Source: an uncultured Eubacteriales bacterium (GTDB taxonomy: Bacteria; Bacillota; Clostridia; Christensenellales; Borkfalkiaceae). Taken from it: a DNA stretch of 64,000 nucleotides. Of the stretch, positions 24,832 to 33,278 are shown piece after piece. The translations under genes were made by a program, and so were the position numbers. Location of the stretch: positions 1 to 64,000 of the forward strand of contig UQTB01000002.1 of the NCBI GenBank assembly GCA_900543915.1. The letters run 5' to 3'. The stretch's first letter is position 1. Each line of letters begins with the position of its first letter. The notes under the pieces were generated by a model. That model was not told the DNA's origin. It saw only the letters and a program-made list of their open reading frames with translations, and ran no database searches.

Positions 24832-25663
24832 GTCTTTTCTCCTTTTGTTCGGCAAAAATTCTGCAATATCTCTCGTATCGTCCCTCGGATACGATTTTTT
24901 CTTCCACTTTTTTCTTGACCGCGCAGCCGGGCTCCGCGGTGTGCGTGCAGCCGCGGAAACGGCAATCGGCGGCATATTCTATAAAATCTTCATAGTAATC
25001 TTTGATCTCGTCGGCGGAGAGATCGGCTTCCAAAACGGCAAAGCCGGGCGTATCCGCGATACGGCAGTTTCCCGCCTGATAGATACTTGAGTAAGTGGTC
25101 GTATGTCTGCCGCGGCAGGTCTTTTCGCTGAGATCTCCCACCCTCAGCGACAGCCCGCACAATCGGTTGATCAGAGAAGTTTTTCCCACGGCGGACTGCC
25201 CGGCAAAAACCGCCAGCTTTCCGTCCAGCCGCTTTCGCAGATCTTCCATGCCGCTCCCCGTCTTTGCGGAAACCTCCAGAATATCCGCGCCGAGCGAGCC
25301 GTAATCCCGCCTGATCGCTTCGTACGGCAAGCGTCCGATATCCGCTTTGTTTACAGCAAAAACCGCTTCCACGCCCTCTTTTCCCGCATTCACAAGCATC
25401 TTGTCGATGAGCAGAAAATCGGGAGCGGGTTCCGCCGCTGCGACGATGACGACTACATCGACGTTCGCGACCGCCGGACGCACGAATCGGTTTTTGCGTT
25501 CGGAAATTTTGAGAATCACTCCGTCGGCAAATTCCACGTAGTCGCCGACGAGCGCAAAATCAGATTTCAGTTTCATCTTCCCGCGCAGAGAACAGACGAA
25601 AGTTTCGCCGCCGGAGAGGACTTCAAAGCGATTGCTGTGCGCCTTGACGATCTGCCCGATCAT
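24821..25663 (-). CDS. rsgA: Ribosome small-subunit biogenesis GTPase RsgA
   Basis: Late 30S assembly GTPase that releases or checks the decoding centre. The 280 residues comprise an N-terminal OB domain (1-75), a circularly permuted GTPase domain whose motifs appear in the order NKAD (G4), then GQSAVGKTSLINRL (G1) and DTPGF (G3), and a C-terminal zinc domain CRFRGCTHTAEPGC. The ATG at 25663 has GGGGAGG upstream. It overlaps rlmN by four bases (ATGA). In Bacillus a phosphatase and kinase pair, prpC-prkC, separates these genes; here they are absent. Confidence 0.96.
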   Translation of the reverse strand: MIGQIVKAHSNRFEVLSGGETFVCSLRGKMKLKSDFALVGDYVEFADGVILKISERKNRFVRPAVANVDVVVIVAAAEPAPDFLLIDKMLVNAGKEGVEAVFAVNKADIGRLPYEAIRRDYGSLGADILEVSAKTGSGMEDLRKRLDGKLAVFAGQSAVGKTSLINRLCGLSLRVGDLSEKTCRGRHTTTYSSIYQAGNCRIADTPGFAVLEADLSADEIKDYYEDFIEYAADCRFRGCTHTAEPGCAVKKKVEEKIVSEGRYERYCRIFAEQKEKRHEY

Positions 25664-26706
25664 CTTGTTTCCTCCCCGATGTAATTTCTGCGCAGCTGAC
25701 CGCAGGCTCCCTCGATATCCGTTCCGATCTGCCTGCGGACGGTGGCGTGCAGGCCCGCCTCGTTCAGCCATTCCATGAATCGATACGCGTTTTGGTCGGT
25801 AACAGCCTTCAGGTGTTTTTCCTTTACCGCGTTCAGTCTGATCAGATTCACCAGACAGGGTTTTCCCTTCAGCAGCGCCGCCAGCCCTTCCGCATGGCGC
25901 CGCGTATCGTTTTTGCCCAGGATCAGGACGTACTCAAAAATATAGCGCCGGCCTGTTTTTTCAAAATAACGCTCGCAGGCCGCCGTGATCTGCGCCACGG
26001 TATACTTTTTCCCGATCGGCATCAGTTCTCGCCGCTCTTCGTCGAACGGATTGTGCAGAGAGATCGTGAGATTGAGAGAAATGCCCTCTTCGCTCAGCCG
26101 TAAAATTTCCGGAACCAGCCCGCACGTCGAGAGGCTGATGTTCCGTGCGCTGACGTTGAGCCCTTCCGCATCCGTCACCGCGCGCAGAAAACGCAGCGTT
26201 TCTTCGTAATTATCCAGCGGCTCTCCGCTTCCCATCAGAACGATGTTCGTCACCTGCCGGTCTTCCGGCGTTCCCCCGAGAAAGGCGTTCACCGCCAGAA
26301 CCTCGGTCAGAATCTCCCCGCCGGTCAAATTACGCACGAGTCCGCCGATTCCGGACGCGCAGAACGCGCACCCCATGCGGCAGCCCACCTGCGTGGAAAC
26401 GCACTGCGTATTGCCGTACTTATACTTCATCAAAACGCCTTCGATGATATTGCCGTCCGCCAGCGCAAACAAAAACTTGATCGTACCGTCTCTTGATACA
26501 AAGGTCTTGCGGATCGTAAGCGCGCGGTCGATAAACCGTTCTCCCAGCTTCTCTCTCAGCGCTTTCGGCAGATCGGTCATTTCATCGAACGTCTTATACC
26601 GCATCACGGCGCGGTAAATCTGGCGGGCGCGAAACTTCGGCTCGCCCAGGCTTTCCAGCACCGCGGTCAGTTCTTCGATTGTACAGTCAGCCAGCAATTT
26701 TTTCAT
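25660..26706 (-). CDS. rlmN: 23S rRNA (adenine-2503-C2)-methyltransferase RlmN
   Basis: Radical-SAM methyltransferase that modifies A2503 of 23S rRNA and A37 of some tRNAs. The 348-residue protein has the [4Fe-4S] motif CRMGCAFC (CxxxCxxC), a GSGEPLDNYE segment, and the accessory Cys pair: one in the loop near the C-terminus (VRRQIGTDIEGACGQL) and one in the barrel, as needed for the methylated-Cys chemistry. The N-terminal helical region begins MKKLLADCTIEELTAVLESLGEPKFRARQIYRAV. It shares an ATGA with both neighbours. Confidence 0.97.
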   Translation of the reverse strand: MKKLLADCTIEELTAVLESLGEPKFRARQIYRAVMRYKTFDEMTDLPKALREKLGERFIDRALTIRKTFVSRDGTIKFLFALADGNIIEGVLMKYKYGNTQCVSTQVGCRMGCAFCASGIGGLVRNLTGGEILTEVLAVNAFLGGTPEDRQVTNIVLMGSGEPLDNYEETLRFLRAVTDAEGLNVSARNISLSTCGLVPEILRLSEEGISLNLTISLHNPFDEERRELMPIGKKYTVAQITAACERYFEKTGRRYIFEYVLILGKNDTRRHAEGLAALLKGKPCLVNLIRLNAVKEKHLKAVTDQNAYRFMEWLNEAGLHATVRRQIGTDIEGACGQLRRNYIGEETR

Positions 26707-27947
26707 TGTCTTTTCAGTTTCGCGAGAAAATATCCGCCGCCGAGAGAAATGTGCGGCAAAAACTGCAGCATTCCCTCGCTGATTTTGACGTGCGGAAGCG
26801 CGCTTTCAACTTCCGCGGGCGAGAACTCCGGATGTCTGCTTAAAAAAACGCTTACGATATCCTGATTTTCGCAGGGAAAGACAGAACAAGTCGCATAATA
26901 CAGCATGCCGCCCGGCCTGACGTAGCGGGAGCACGTCTCCAATATCTCCGCCTGCATCTGATTCAGCGACGGAAGAGAAGTCTCTTCTCTATTCAGCTTG
27001 ATATCGGGATTGTCGTTGACGACGCCGAACCCGCTGCAGGGAACGTCGCACAAGACGGCGTCGAAGCAATCGTCCAGCGCCGGATCGTGTACGGAGGAAT
27101 CCCATACCTTCGCTTCGATATTCTTCCGCTTCATCCGTTCTGCGTACTGCCGGATCAGCTCCACGCGGTGCGGATGGAGATCAAAGCTCAGGACTTCCCC
27201 GCATTTTTCGGATAAATTGACGCTCTTCCCCCCTGGGGCGGCACAGGCGTCCAGCAGGCGCGCGCAGGGCTCCACCGCCGCGCAGATCGCGGCGGAACCG
27301 ACCGACTGAAAGGTATATTCTCCCCGGTCGTAACCGGCATCCCTCGCAAAATGCTCCGCCAAAAAAACAGAAGACACGGGAGTTCTTTCAAACAAAACAC
27401 CTCTTTCTTTCAGATAATCCGCTCCGTCGCAGCCCGCCGGGAAACGCAGCGCGGTCTTCTTATTCGCAGAGGCCATGATCGCCTCCGCTTCGGCTCCGTA
27501 AGCCTCCGTCAGCATGCGCACCGCAAAGGCGGGATAAGAATAACGCACAGATAACCTTTCGGCCGGGTCATTCGGAAAGGCGATTTTTTCCCTGGAAAAA
27601 CGGCGCAGAAAAGCGTTTACAAAGCCGCACGCCCCTCTTTTGCCCAGCCGCTTCGTGAGCTCCACGGCGTTGTCGATGACGGCATAAGGCGCTTTGTTCA
27701 TATCTTCCATCGCGTACATCGCGATTTTCAGAATCGTACGGATCGCCGCTTTCGGCAATTTATCCGTGAACTGCGCGATGTAATACCCCAGGCGGATATC
27801 GTTATCCAGAACGCCGTAACAGATTTTCACCGTCATACGGCGGTTTTTCTCCTCGATCGCGGTGTCTAAAATCGCCTGTTTTAAAAACGCCTTTTCCCCA
27901 TAAACTTTGTTTAATATCGTATAGCAGTCGTAAAAACAATTGATCAT
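26703..27947 (-). CDS. rsmB: 16S rRNA (cytosine-967-C5)-methyltransferase RsmB
   Basis: SAM-dependent methyltransferase for C967 of 16S rRNA. The 414 residues hold an N-terminal NusB-like helical domain (1-140) and a Rossmann catalytic domain with LLDACAAPGGKSVNL, SFDLHPHRVELI, DAVLCDVPCSGFGVVNDNPDIK and YYATCSVFPCENQDI; the two Cys residues in DVPCSG and TCSV are the catalytic pair of the family. Upstream fmt ends two bases before its ATG. It lies in the fmt-rsmB-rlmN translation cluster common in Firmicutes. Confidence 0.95.
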   Translation of the reverse strand: MINCFYDCYTILNKVYGEKAFLKQAILDTAIEEKNRRMTVKICYGVLDNDIRLGYYIAQFTDKLPKAAIRTILKIAMYAMEDMNKAPYAVIDNAVELTKRLGKRGACGFVNAFLRRFSREKIAFPNDPAERLSVRYSYPAFAVRMLTEAYGAEAEAIMASANKKTALRFPAGCDGADYLKERGVLFERTPVSSVFLAEHFARDAGYDRGEYTFQSVGSAAICAAVEPCARLLDACAAPGGKSVNLSEKCGEVLSFDLHPHRVELIRQYAERMKRKNIEAKVWDSSVHDPALDDCFDAVLCDVPCSGFGVVNDNPDIKLNREETSLPSLNQMQAEILETCSRYVRPGGMLYYATCSVFPCENQDIVSVFLSRHPEFSPAEVESALPHVKISEGMLQFLPHISLGGGYFLAKLKRQ

Positions 27948-27948
27948 T

Positions 27949-28863
27949 TCAGAATTGTCCCCGCCGGAATGGGGCGGCCGAAAACTCCTTCGCGCTCATA
28001 CGGCGCTTTCCCGCCGGCTGGATCGAGAGGACGGAAACCGCCCCGTCGCCGCAGGCGATCAGCAGTTCGCCCTTTCTTTTTGCCGGGAGAACTTCCCCCG
28101 GCGTTCCCGCCGCGCATACCGTTTCCACTTCCCAAACCTTGACGGTCTCGCCGCCGTATTCAAAGTAAGCGCCCGGCCACGGATTGACGCCGCGCACCAG
28201 GTTCCGGACCTCCTCCGCGCTGCGGGTAAAATCCATTTTTCCGTCCTCTTTGACGAGCATCTTCACGTGCGTTGCCCGTTCTTCATCCTGTTTTACCCAG
28301 ACGGCTGCTCCGCCGGCAATCACGGGCAGCGCTTCGCCGATCGCATCCGCGCCCAACAGGGAAAGCCGTTCAGATAATTCTCCCGCGGTCTCGTTCGCTC
28401 CGATCTCCAATTCTTTTTGCAGCAATATGCTCCCGGTATCGACGCCCGCTTCCGTCTGCATGATCGTGATCCCCGTTTTCTTCTCCCCGTTGATCACCGC
28501 CCACTGAATCGGCGCGGAGCCGCGGTATTTCGGCAGAAGGGAAGCATGGACGTTGACGACGCCGAATTTGGGAATATCGAGAATTTCCTGCGATAATATC
28601 TGACCGAACGCGCACGTTATCATGAGATCGGGCGCGAGGGCTCTCAGATCGCCGACGCCCTCTTTTCTGATTTTTTCGTACTGAAATACGGGGATTTGCT
28701 TTTCCGCGGCAAACGCTTTCACGGGAGAAGGCGTCAATACCTGCTTTCTCCCTACCGGCCGATCCGGCTGAGTCACGACCGCCGCGACGGTATAGCCGTC
28801 CTCCAGCACCCTTTTCAGCGAAGGTACGGCGAATTCCGGCGTCCCCAAAAAAACGATCCTCAT
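27949..28863 (-). CDS. fmt: Methionyl-tRNA formyltransferase
   Basis: Formylates initiator Met-tRNA using 10-formyl-tetrahydrofolate. The 304-residue protein has the Rossmann domain starting MRIVFLGTPEFAVPSL, the catalytic region NVHASLLPKYRGSAPIQWAVINGEKKTGITIMQ with Asn, His and the Asp of EAGVDTG, and the C-terminal OB domain that binds tRNA (about 205-304). Its start overlaps the end of def by four bases; the two act at opposite ends of the same process, formylation and deformylation. Confidence 0.96.
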   Translation of the reverse strand: MRIVFLGTPEFAVPSLKRVLEDGYTVAAVVTQPDRPVGRKQVLTPSPVKAFAAEKQIPVFQYEKIRKEGVGDLRALAPDLMITCAFGQILSQEILDIPKFGVVNVHASLLPKYRGSAPIQWAVINGEKKTGITIMQTEAGVDTGSILLQKELEIGANETAGELSERLSLLGADAIGEALPVIAGGAAVWVKQDEERATHVKMLVKEDGKMDFTRSAEEVRNLVRGVNPWPGAYFEYGGETVKVWEVETVCAAGTPGEVLPAKRKGELLIACGDGAVSVLSIQPAGKRRMSAKEFSAAPFRRGQF

Positions 28864-29312
28864 TCGTCCTCCATTCTTTTCGCTTTATCGATGTAAAGAA
28901 CGCCCTCCAGATGGTCGTACTCGTGGAAGATCGCCCGCGCGAAAAACCCCTCCGCCTCCAGTGTAAAAGACTGACCGTCCCTGTCGAACGCGCTGATCCT
29001 GACGTAATTCGGCCGGGTTACCGTTCCCTGCTTTCCGCGGACGGAAAGGCACCCCTCCACGCCCGTCTGTTTTCCCTTCTGCAGTAAAATGCGGGGGTTG
29101 ACAAATTCAAAGTATCCCTCGCTGACATCCACCACGAAAACGCGGCGCAATATGCCGACCTGCGGCGCGGCGAGTCCCGCGCCCTCCGCCTTTTTCAGCG
29201 TCTCTTTCATGTCGTCCAGCAAAAGATGCAGTTTTTCGTCGAACGACGTCACCTCAAAGCTCTTTTTCCGAAGCGTGGGATCGCCCACCTGTAAGATGTT
29301 TCTGATAGCCAT
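28860..29312 (-). CDS. def: Peptide deformylase
   Basis: Metal-dependent hydrolase that removes the N-formyl group from nascent proteins. The 150-residue enzyme contains the three family motifs: GLAAPQVG (near residue 45), EGCLSVRG (near 93) and HEYDHLEG (near 134), which supply the Cys and two His metal ligands and the catalytic Glu. It belongs to the shorter type 1 group by size. The ATG lies 11 bases after the priA stop. Confidence 0.97.
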   Translation of the reverse strand: MAIRNILQVGDPTLRKKSFEVTSFDEKLHLLLDDMKETLKKAEGAGLAAPQVGILRRVFVVDVSEGYFEFVNPRILLQKGKQTGVEGCLSVRGKQGTVTRPNYVRISAFDRDGQSFTLEAEGFFARAIFHEYDHLEGVLYIDKAKRMEDE

Positions 29313-29323
29313 TCTTTCACCTG

Positions 29324-31522
29324 TTACGTTAAATTATTGGGGTTTTCTTCCACCTGCACCAAAACCGACTTCGTTTTATAGGGAAGACTGATTTTGTAAA
29401 TTGCCTCGATTTGTTCCCTCTTTCCGCTGTTCAGCCGCATGAGGATCTGATAGCGGTACTTTTTCTGAATGCGCTTGATCGGCGCTTTCATGTAGCCGAA
29501 AAAACGAAAATCGCGTTCGTTATCGAGGTAAAAAGCGTTCAGCTCCCGATGAAGGCGTTTTAATACGTCGATCGCCTCTTCCTCTTTCTCGCTCTGTATC
29601 AGTACCCGCACGATATCCGTGTAGGGAGGAAAAGCCGTCGCTTTGCGAAGCGCTATTTCATGGGTATAAAAGCCCTTGTAGTCGTAATCCGTCGCAAATC
29701 CCAGCACGTAGTTGTCCGGCGAATACGTCTGCAACACCACCTTGCCCTTTTCTTCCGCCCTGCCGCTGCGGCCCGCGACCTGCGTGAGAAGCTGAAACGT
29801 GCGCTCCCCGCTGCGGTAATCCGAAAAGTGAAGACTCATGTCCGCATCTAAAATCCCGACCAAAGTCACGGAGGGAAAGTCGTGCCCTTTCGCGATCATC
29901 TGCGTGCCGACCAGAATATCCGCCTTGCGCGCGGAAAACTGTTCCAATATTTTATAGTGCCCCTCTTTCGTCTGCGTCGTATCGCGGTCCATCCGGAGAA
30001 TCTTTGCCGCGGGAAACATCTTTTGCAGTTCCATTACGATGCGCTGCGTCCCCGTTCCGCCGTGCCGCAGGTAGGTACTGCCGCAATTCGGGCAGGCGGA
30101 GAGCATTTTATAGCGGGCGTTGCAGTAATGGCATTTCAAGGCGTTTTCATCGATGTGATAGGTGAGCGAAACGTCGCACTGCTCACATTTGGGAACGTAA
30201 CCGCATTCCGTACAGATGACGGACTTGGAGTATCCTCTTTGATTCAAAAATAAAATTGCCTGATTGCCTTTTTCCAGACAGGTTTCCAGTTCCTCTTTCA
30301 GATACGAGGAAAACGCGGTATGGTTTCCCCGCCTGATCTCCTGCCGCATGTCGGCAATTATGATCTCCGGCAGCGGACGGCGGTTGATGCGGTCGGGCAA
30401 TTCGGCCAGAAAAAACTCTCCCCGAAGCGCCCTCCTGTATGTTTCCACGGCGGGCGTAGCGCTCCCGAGCACCAGCTTTGCGCCGCAGTGCTCCGCACGG
30501 AATTTTGCGATATCAAACGTCGAATAGCGCGGGGAAGTCTCGCTGCGGTAGCTTCCGTCGTGCTCCTCGTCTATGATAATCAGGCCGAGATGCTCCAACG
30601 GCGCAAAGACCGCGCTGCGCGCGCCGATCGCAATTTTCGCCTCTCCCCGGCGCAGGCGCCACCACTCGTCATAGCGCTCCCCGGCGCTCAGACCGCTGTG
30701 CAAGATCGCAGCGGAATCGCCGAAACGCGCGCGCAACTGCCGCAGCATCTGCGGCGTGAGAGCGATTTCCGGCACCAGAAAGACGGCGGTTTTTCCGCGC
30801 GCGATGGCGTTTTGGATCAAATTCAGGTAGACCTCCGTCTTTCCGCTTCCGGTGACGCCGTGCAGCAGAGCGACCGTTTTCTCCGTGTTTTCGATTCCTT
30901 TCACAGCTTCCTGCTGACGCGCCGTCAGGCGCACAGGTTTATCTTCCGATGAGATATCGCGGTAGGGAGATCTGTTCTCCCGTTCGGAAAGGACTTCGAT
31001 GAGACCTTTCCCGTACAGTCCGAGGATAGCCTCCCGCCCGAATTTTTCGTTCAACAGCGGCGCGCGAATACGTCCGTTTTCCTTCAGATACGCCAGCGCC
31101 GCCCTCTGTTTGACTGCAGTCGAACGAAGGGACGCTTCCATCTGCGCGTAATCCCCCTCTTTCAAAACGTAATAGCGCGAAATCTGTTCTCTGATCTTTC
31201 CCTGGCGCATCTCTGCCGGCAAAAACAAGCGGAGGACGGAGGCTGCCGGCGCAAAGTAGCGCTTCTGCATAAACCGCATCAGCGAAAGTCCTTCCTCCGT
31301 GATCGCCGGCAGTTCGTCCAGCACGGACAAGATCGGCTTGATACGCTCGACAGGATAAGCGGAAGAATCCTTCACTTCTATGACGTAACCCTCGATTTTC
31401 TGATTGCCGAAAGGAACGACCACGCGGCAGCCCGCCCGTACGGCGATTCCTTCAAAGGAGTATTCAAAAATTTTATCGACTTCGCTGTCCGCAATGTCGA
31501 CGATCACATCCGCAAATTTCAT
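29324..31522 (-). CDS. priA: Primosomal protein N' (replication restart helicase PriA)
   Basis: Reloads the replisome at stalled forks. It has 732 residues with a 3' DNA-binding domain (1-100; VIVDIADSEVDKIFEYSF), winged-helix region, helicase core with LLHGVTGSGKTEVYL, DEEHDGSY and SATPAVET, and the zinc-binding insert CTECGYVPKCEQCDVSLTYH...CHYC...CPNCG with eight Cys. The start matches relatives but has no spaced ribosome binding site: GGAAG touches the ATG. A terminator-like hairpin lies immediately upstream, which may attenuate expression of priA and the genes after it. Confidence 0.97.
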   Translation of the reverse strand: MKFADVIVDIADSEVDKIFEYSFEGIAVRAGCRVVVPFGNQKIEGYVIEVKDSSAYPVERIKPILSVLDELPAITEEGLSLMRFMQKRYFAPAASVLRLFLPAEMRQGKIREQISRYYVLKEGDYAQMEASLRSTAVKQRAALAYLKENGRIRAPLLNEKFGREAILGLYGKGLIEVLSERENRSPYRDISSEDKPVRLTARQQEAVKGIENTEKTVALLHGVTGSGKTEVYLNLIQNAIARGKTAVFLVPEIALTPQMLRQLRARFGDSAAILHSGLSAGERYDEWWRLRRGEAKIAIGARSAVFAPLEHLGLIIIDEEHDGSYRSETSPRYSTFDIAKFRAEHCGAKLVLGSATPAVETYRRALRGEFFLAELPDRINRRPLPEIIIADMRQEIRRGNHTAFSSYLKEELETCLEKGNQAILFLNQRGYSKSVICTECGYVPKCEQCDVSLTYHIDENALKCHYCNARYKMLSACPNCGSTYLRHGGTGTQRIVMELQKMFPAAKILRMDRDTTQTKEGHYKILEQFSARKADILVGTQMIAKGHDFPSVTLVGILDADMSLHFSDYRSGERTFQLLTQVAGRSGRAEEKGKVVLQTYSPDNYVLGFATDYDYKGFYTHEIALRKATAFPPYTDIVRVLIQSEKEEEAIDVLKRLHRELNAFYLDNERDFRFFGYMKAPIKRIQKKYRYQILMRLNSGKREQIEAIYKISLPYKTKSVLVQVEENPNNLT

Positions 31523-31527
31523 CTTCC

Positions 31528-31567
31528 AAAAAAGAAATATGTCCGGCAGATACGGCCGAACATATTT
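31528..31567 (-). terminator. Terminator-like hairpin abutting the priA start
   Basis: On the minus strand a 13-base stem with one mismatch (AAATATGTTCGGC/GCCGGACATATTT, arms 31567-31555 and 31547-31535) is followed by TTTCTTTTTT and then the priA ATG at 31522. It lies just after the rpoZ stop. It can end the yicC-gmk-rpoZ transcript or act as an attenuator, since there is no room for a promoter between it and priA. Confidence 0.65.
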
Positions 31568-31575
31568 ATGTACCG

Positions 31576-31770
31576 CTAATCGTTTGTAGCTTCCAATCTG
31601 CCTTCGTAAATTTCTCTCGCAGCAACCGAAAGAGCCTTTTCTTTATTGGGCAGCTCGTAATTCTGCGCCTGCTCCAACAGCTGGCGGGCGCGCTTCGCCG
31701 CGACGACGCACAGCGCGTACTTTGAACCTATTTTCTGCGCCAACGCGTCGATGGGAGGTTCCTGAATCAT
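31576..31770 (-). CDS. rpoZ: DNA-directed RNA polymerase omega subunit
   Basis: Smallest core subunit; helps assemble beta'. The 64 residues include PPIDALAQKIGSKYALCVVAAKRARQL, the family core, and a short C-terminal tail with EKALSVAAREIYEGRL. Its ATG overlaps the gmk stop by four bases, the gmk-rpoZ pairing found across Firmicutes. In many relatives coaBC follows before priA; here it does not. Confidence 0.94.
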   Translation of the reverse strand: MIQEPPIDALAQKIGSKYALCVVAAKRARQLLEQAQNYELPNKEKALSVAAREIYEGRLEATND

Positions 31771-32342
31771 CTATTTTCATCTCCTTTTTGGTTTTTTTCT
31801 CTTTCTATGATCGAGACGACTTCGGCATAGCAGCGCTCGGGGTCGTCGTTCAAGACAGTGTAATCGTACCGGTCGGTGATCGAAAGTTCGTAAGCGGCGC
31901 GCGCAAGACGAATTCTGATCTTTTCCTCCGTCTCCGTCTTTCTGCCACTCAGCCGCGCTCTCAGATCTTCGATCCTGGGCGGAACAATCATGATGAGCAC
32001 GGTTTCCGGAAATTGTTTTTTCACTTCCAGTCCGCCGTTGACGTCAATCTCCAAAAGAACGTCTCTCTCATGCAGTTTTTCCAGCACTTTGTCGCGCGGC
32101 GTACCGTAAAAATTTTCAAAGTGCTCGGAATATTCAAGCAGTCCGCCGTTTTTTATCTTTTGCTCAAACGTTTCTCTGGTGACGAAATAGTAGTCCTTTC
32201 CGTCCGTCTCTCCCTGCCGTGCCGGACGCGTCGTCATGGAAACGCTGACAAACACATTCGGATTCCGCTCCGCAATCATATTGGCGATCGTCCCCTTTCC
32301 GACGCCGGAAGGGCCGGAAATGACAAATAAAATGTTTCTCAT
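31767..32342 (-). CDS. gmk: Guanylate kinase
   Basis: Converts GMP to GDP using ATP. The 191-residue enzyme has P-loop SGPSGVGKGTI (near residues 9-18), SVSMTTRPARQGETDGKDYYFV (GMP-binding residues), and the lid region with IEDLRARLSGRKTETEEKIRIRL. It starts three bases after the yicC stop (TAGCGATG), and overlaps rpoZ. Confidence 0.97.
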   Translation of the reverse strand: MRNILFVISGPSGVGKGTIANMIAERNPNVFVSVSMTTRPARQGETDGKDYYFVTRETFEQKIKNGGLLEYSEHFENFYGTPRDKVLEKLHERDVLLEIDVNGGLEVKKQFPETVLIMIVPPRIEDLRARLSGRKTETEEKIRIRLARAAYELSITDRYDYTVLNDDPERCYAEVVSIIEREKNQKGDENR

Positions 32343-32344
32343 CG

Positions 32345-33217
32345 CTATTCTATATTCTGTATCTGTTCTCTGATCTTTTCGATTTCACACTTCAGATTCA
32401 GCCCGAAATTCGTGACCGCTAAGTCGTTTGCCTTCGAGCAGATCGTATTCGCTTCCCGGTTGAATTCCTGAATGAGAAAATCCAGTTTTTTCCCCGCGGC
32501 GGGCAGATCGATGATCTTGTAAAACTGCGCGATATGAGAGGAAAGGCGCGTCAGTTCTTCGTCGATATTGGACTTATCCGCAAAAAAAGCGACCTCGTTT
32601 AACAGACGGCTCTCATCCGGTTCCACATCCGCAAGAATCTCCTTCATACGCTCGCTTAACCTGGCGCGGAATTCGGAGGCGACTTCGGGCGCACGCGCTT
32701 TGATGCTGTCAACGATTCCGCGAATGGTCCCCATGCGGACCGATATGTCTTGTTTGAGCTTTTCACCCTCCGCAAGGCGCATTTGATTGAGTTCCTCGCA
32801 GGCGGATTTCGTCACTTCCCTGACCGCGTCTCTCAGAAATTCCAGATCGGGCGTTTCCCCCGAAAAGGAAACAATCTCCGCATTTCGCATCAGCTGAGAA
32901 ACCGTAATATCGTTTTCCAGGGAAAATTCAGCGGAAAGAGACTGCGCCGCCGCGAGATAGCTTTTCGCAAGCCCGCGGTCGATTTCCAGTGCCGCCGTCT
33001 TTTCGCGGCGGTCTGTAAAGGTAACGAACACGTCAATTCTGCCGCGGCCGACGTATTCCCCGATCGTCTTTCGGATCACGTCTTCAAGCGCGGCAAACGC
33101 ACGGGGGACTTTGCTGTTGATATCGAGATTGCGGTTATTGATGGACCTGAGCTCCATCGTCAAGAGGACCTCTTCCGTCCGATACTCCGCTTTCCCGTAA
33201 CCGGTCATGCTGTACAT
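32345..33217 (-). CDS. yicC: YicC-family protein (endoribonuclease-like)
   Basis: Family of RNA-degrading enzymes; the E. coli member is an endoribonuclease that affects small-RNA decay. The 290-residue protein has the family start MTGYGKAEYR (from residue 4), the LRSINNRNLDINSKVPRAFAALEDVIR segment, and the C-terminal DUF1732 region FLIQEFNREANTICSKANDLAVTNFGLNLKCEIEKIREQIQNIE, which holds the conserved E and N/T residues. GGGGG precedes the ATG. The usual following gene remA is missing; gmk comes directly next. Confidence 0.93.
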   Translation of the reverse strand: MYSMTGYGKAEYRTEEVLLTMELRSINNRNLDINSKVPRAFAALEDVIRKTIGEYVGRGRIDVFVTFTDRREKTAALEIDRGLAKSYLAAAQSLSAEFSLENDITVSQLMRNAEIVSFSGETPDLEFLRDAVREVTKSACEELNQMRLAEGEKLKQDISVRMGTIRGIVDSIKARAPEVASEFRARLSERMKEILADVEPDESRLLNEVAFFADKSNIDEELTRLSSHIAQFYKIIDLPAAGKKLDFLIQEFNREANTICSKANDLAVTNFGLNLKCEIEKIREQIQNIE

Positions 33218-33249
33218 AAATACCCCCAGTGTTTACCGTAATTGTATAA

Positions 33250-33278
33250 ATTGTAACACAAAAATCAAAAAATATCAA
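33250..33278 (-). promoter_or_regulatory. Promoter of yicC-gmk-rpoZ(-priA)
   Basis: On the minus strand TTGATA (33278-33273) and TACAAT (33255-33250) are 17 bases apart, about 33 bases before yicC. The -35 overlaps the stop codon of ligA. Confidence 0.6.
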
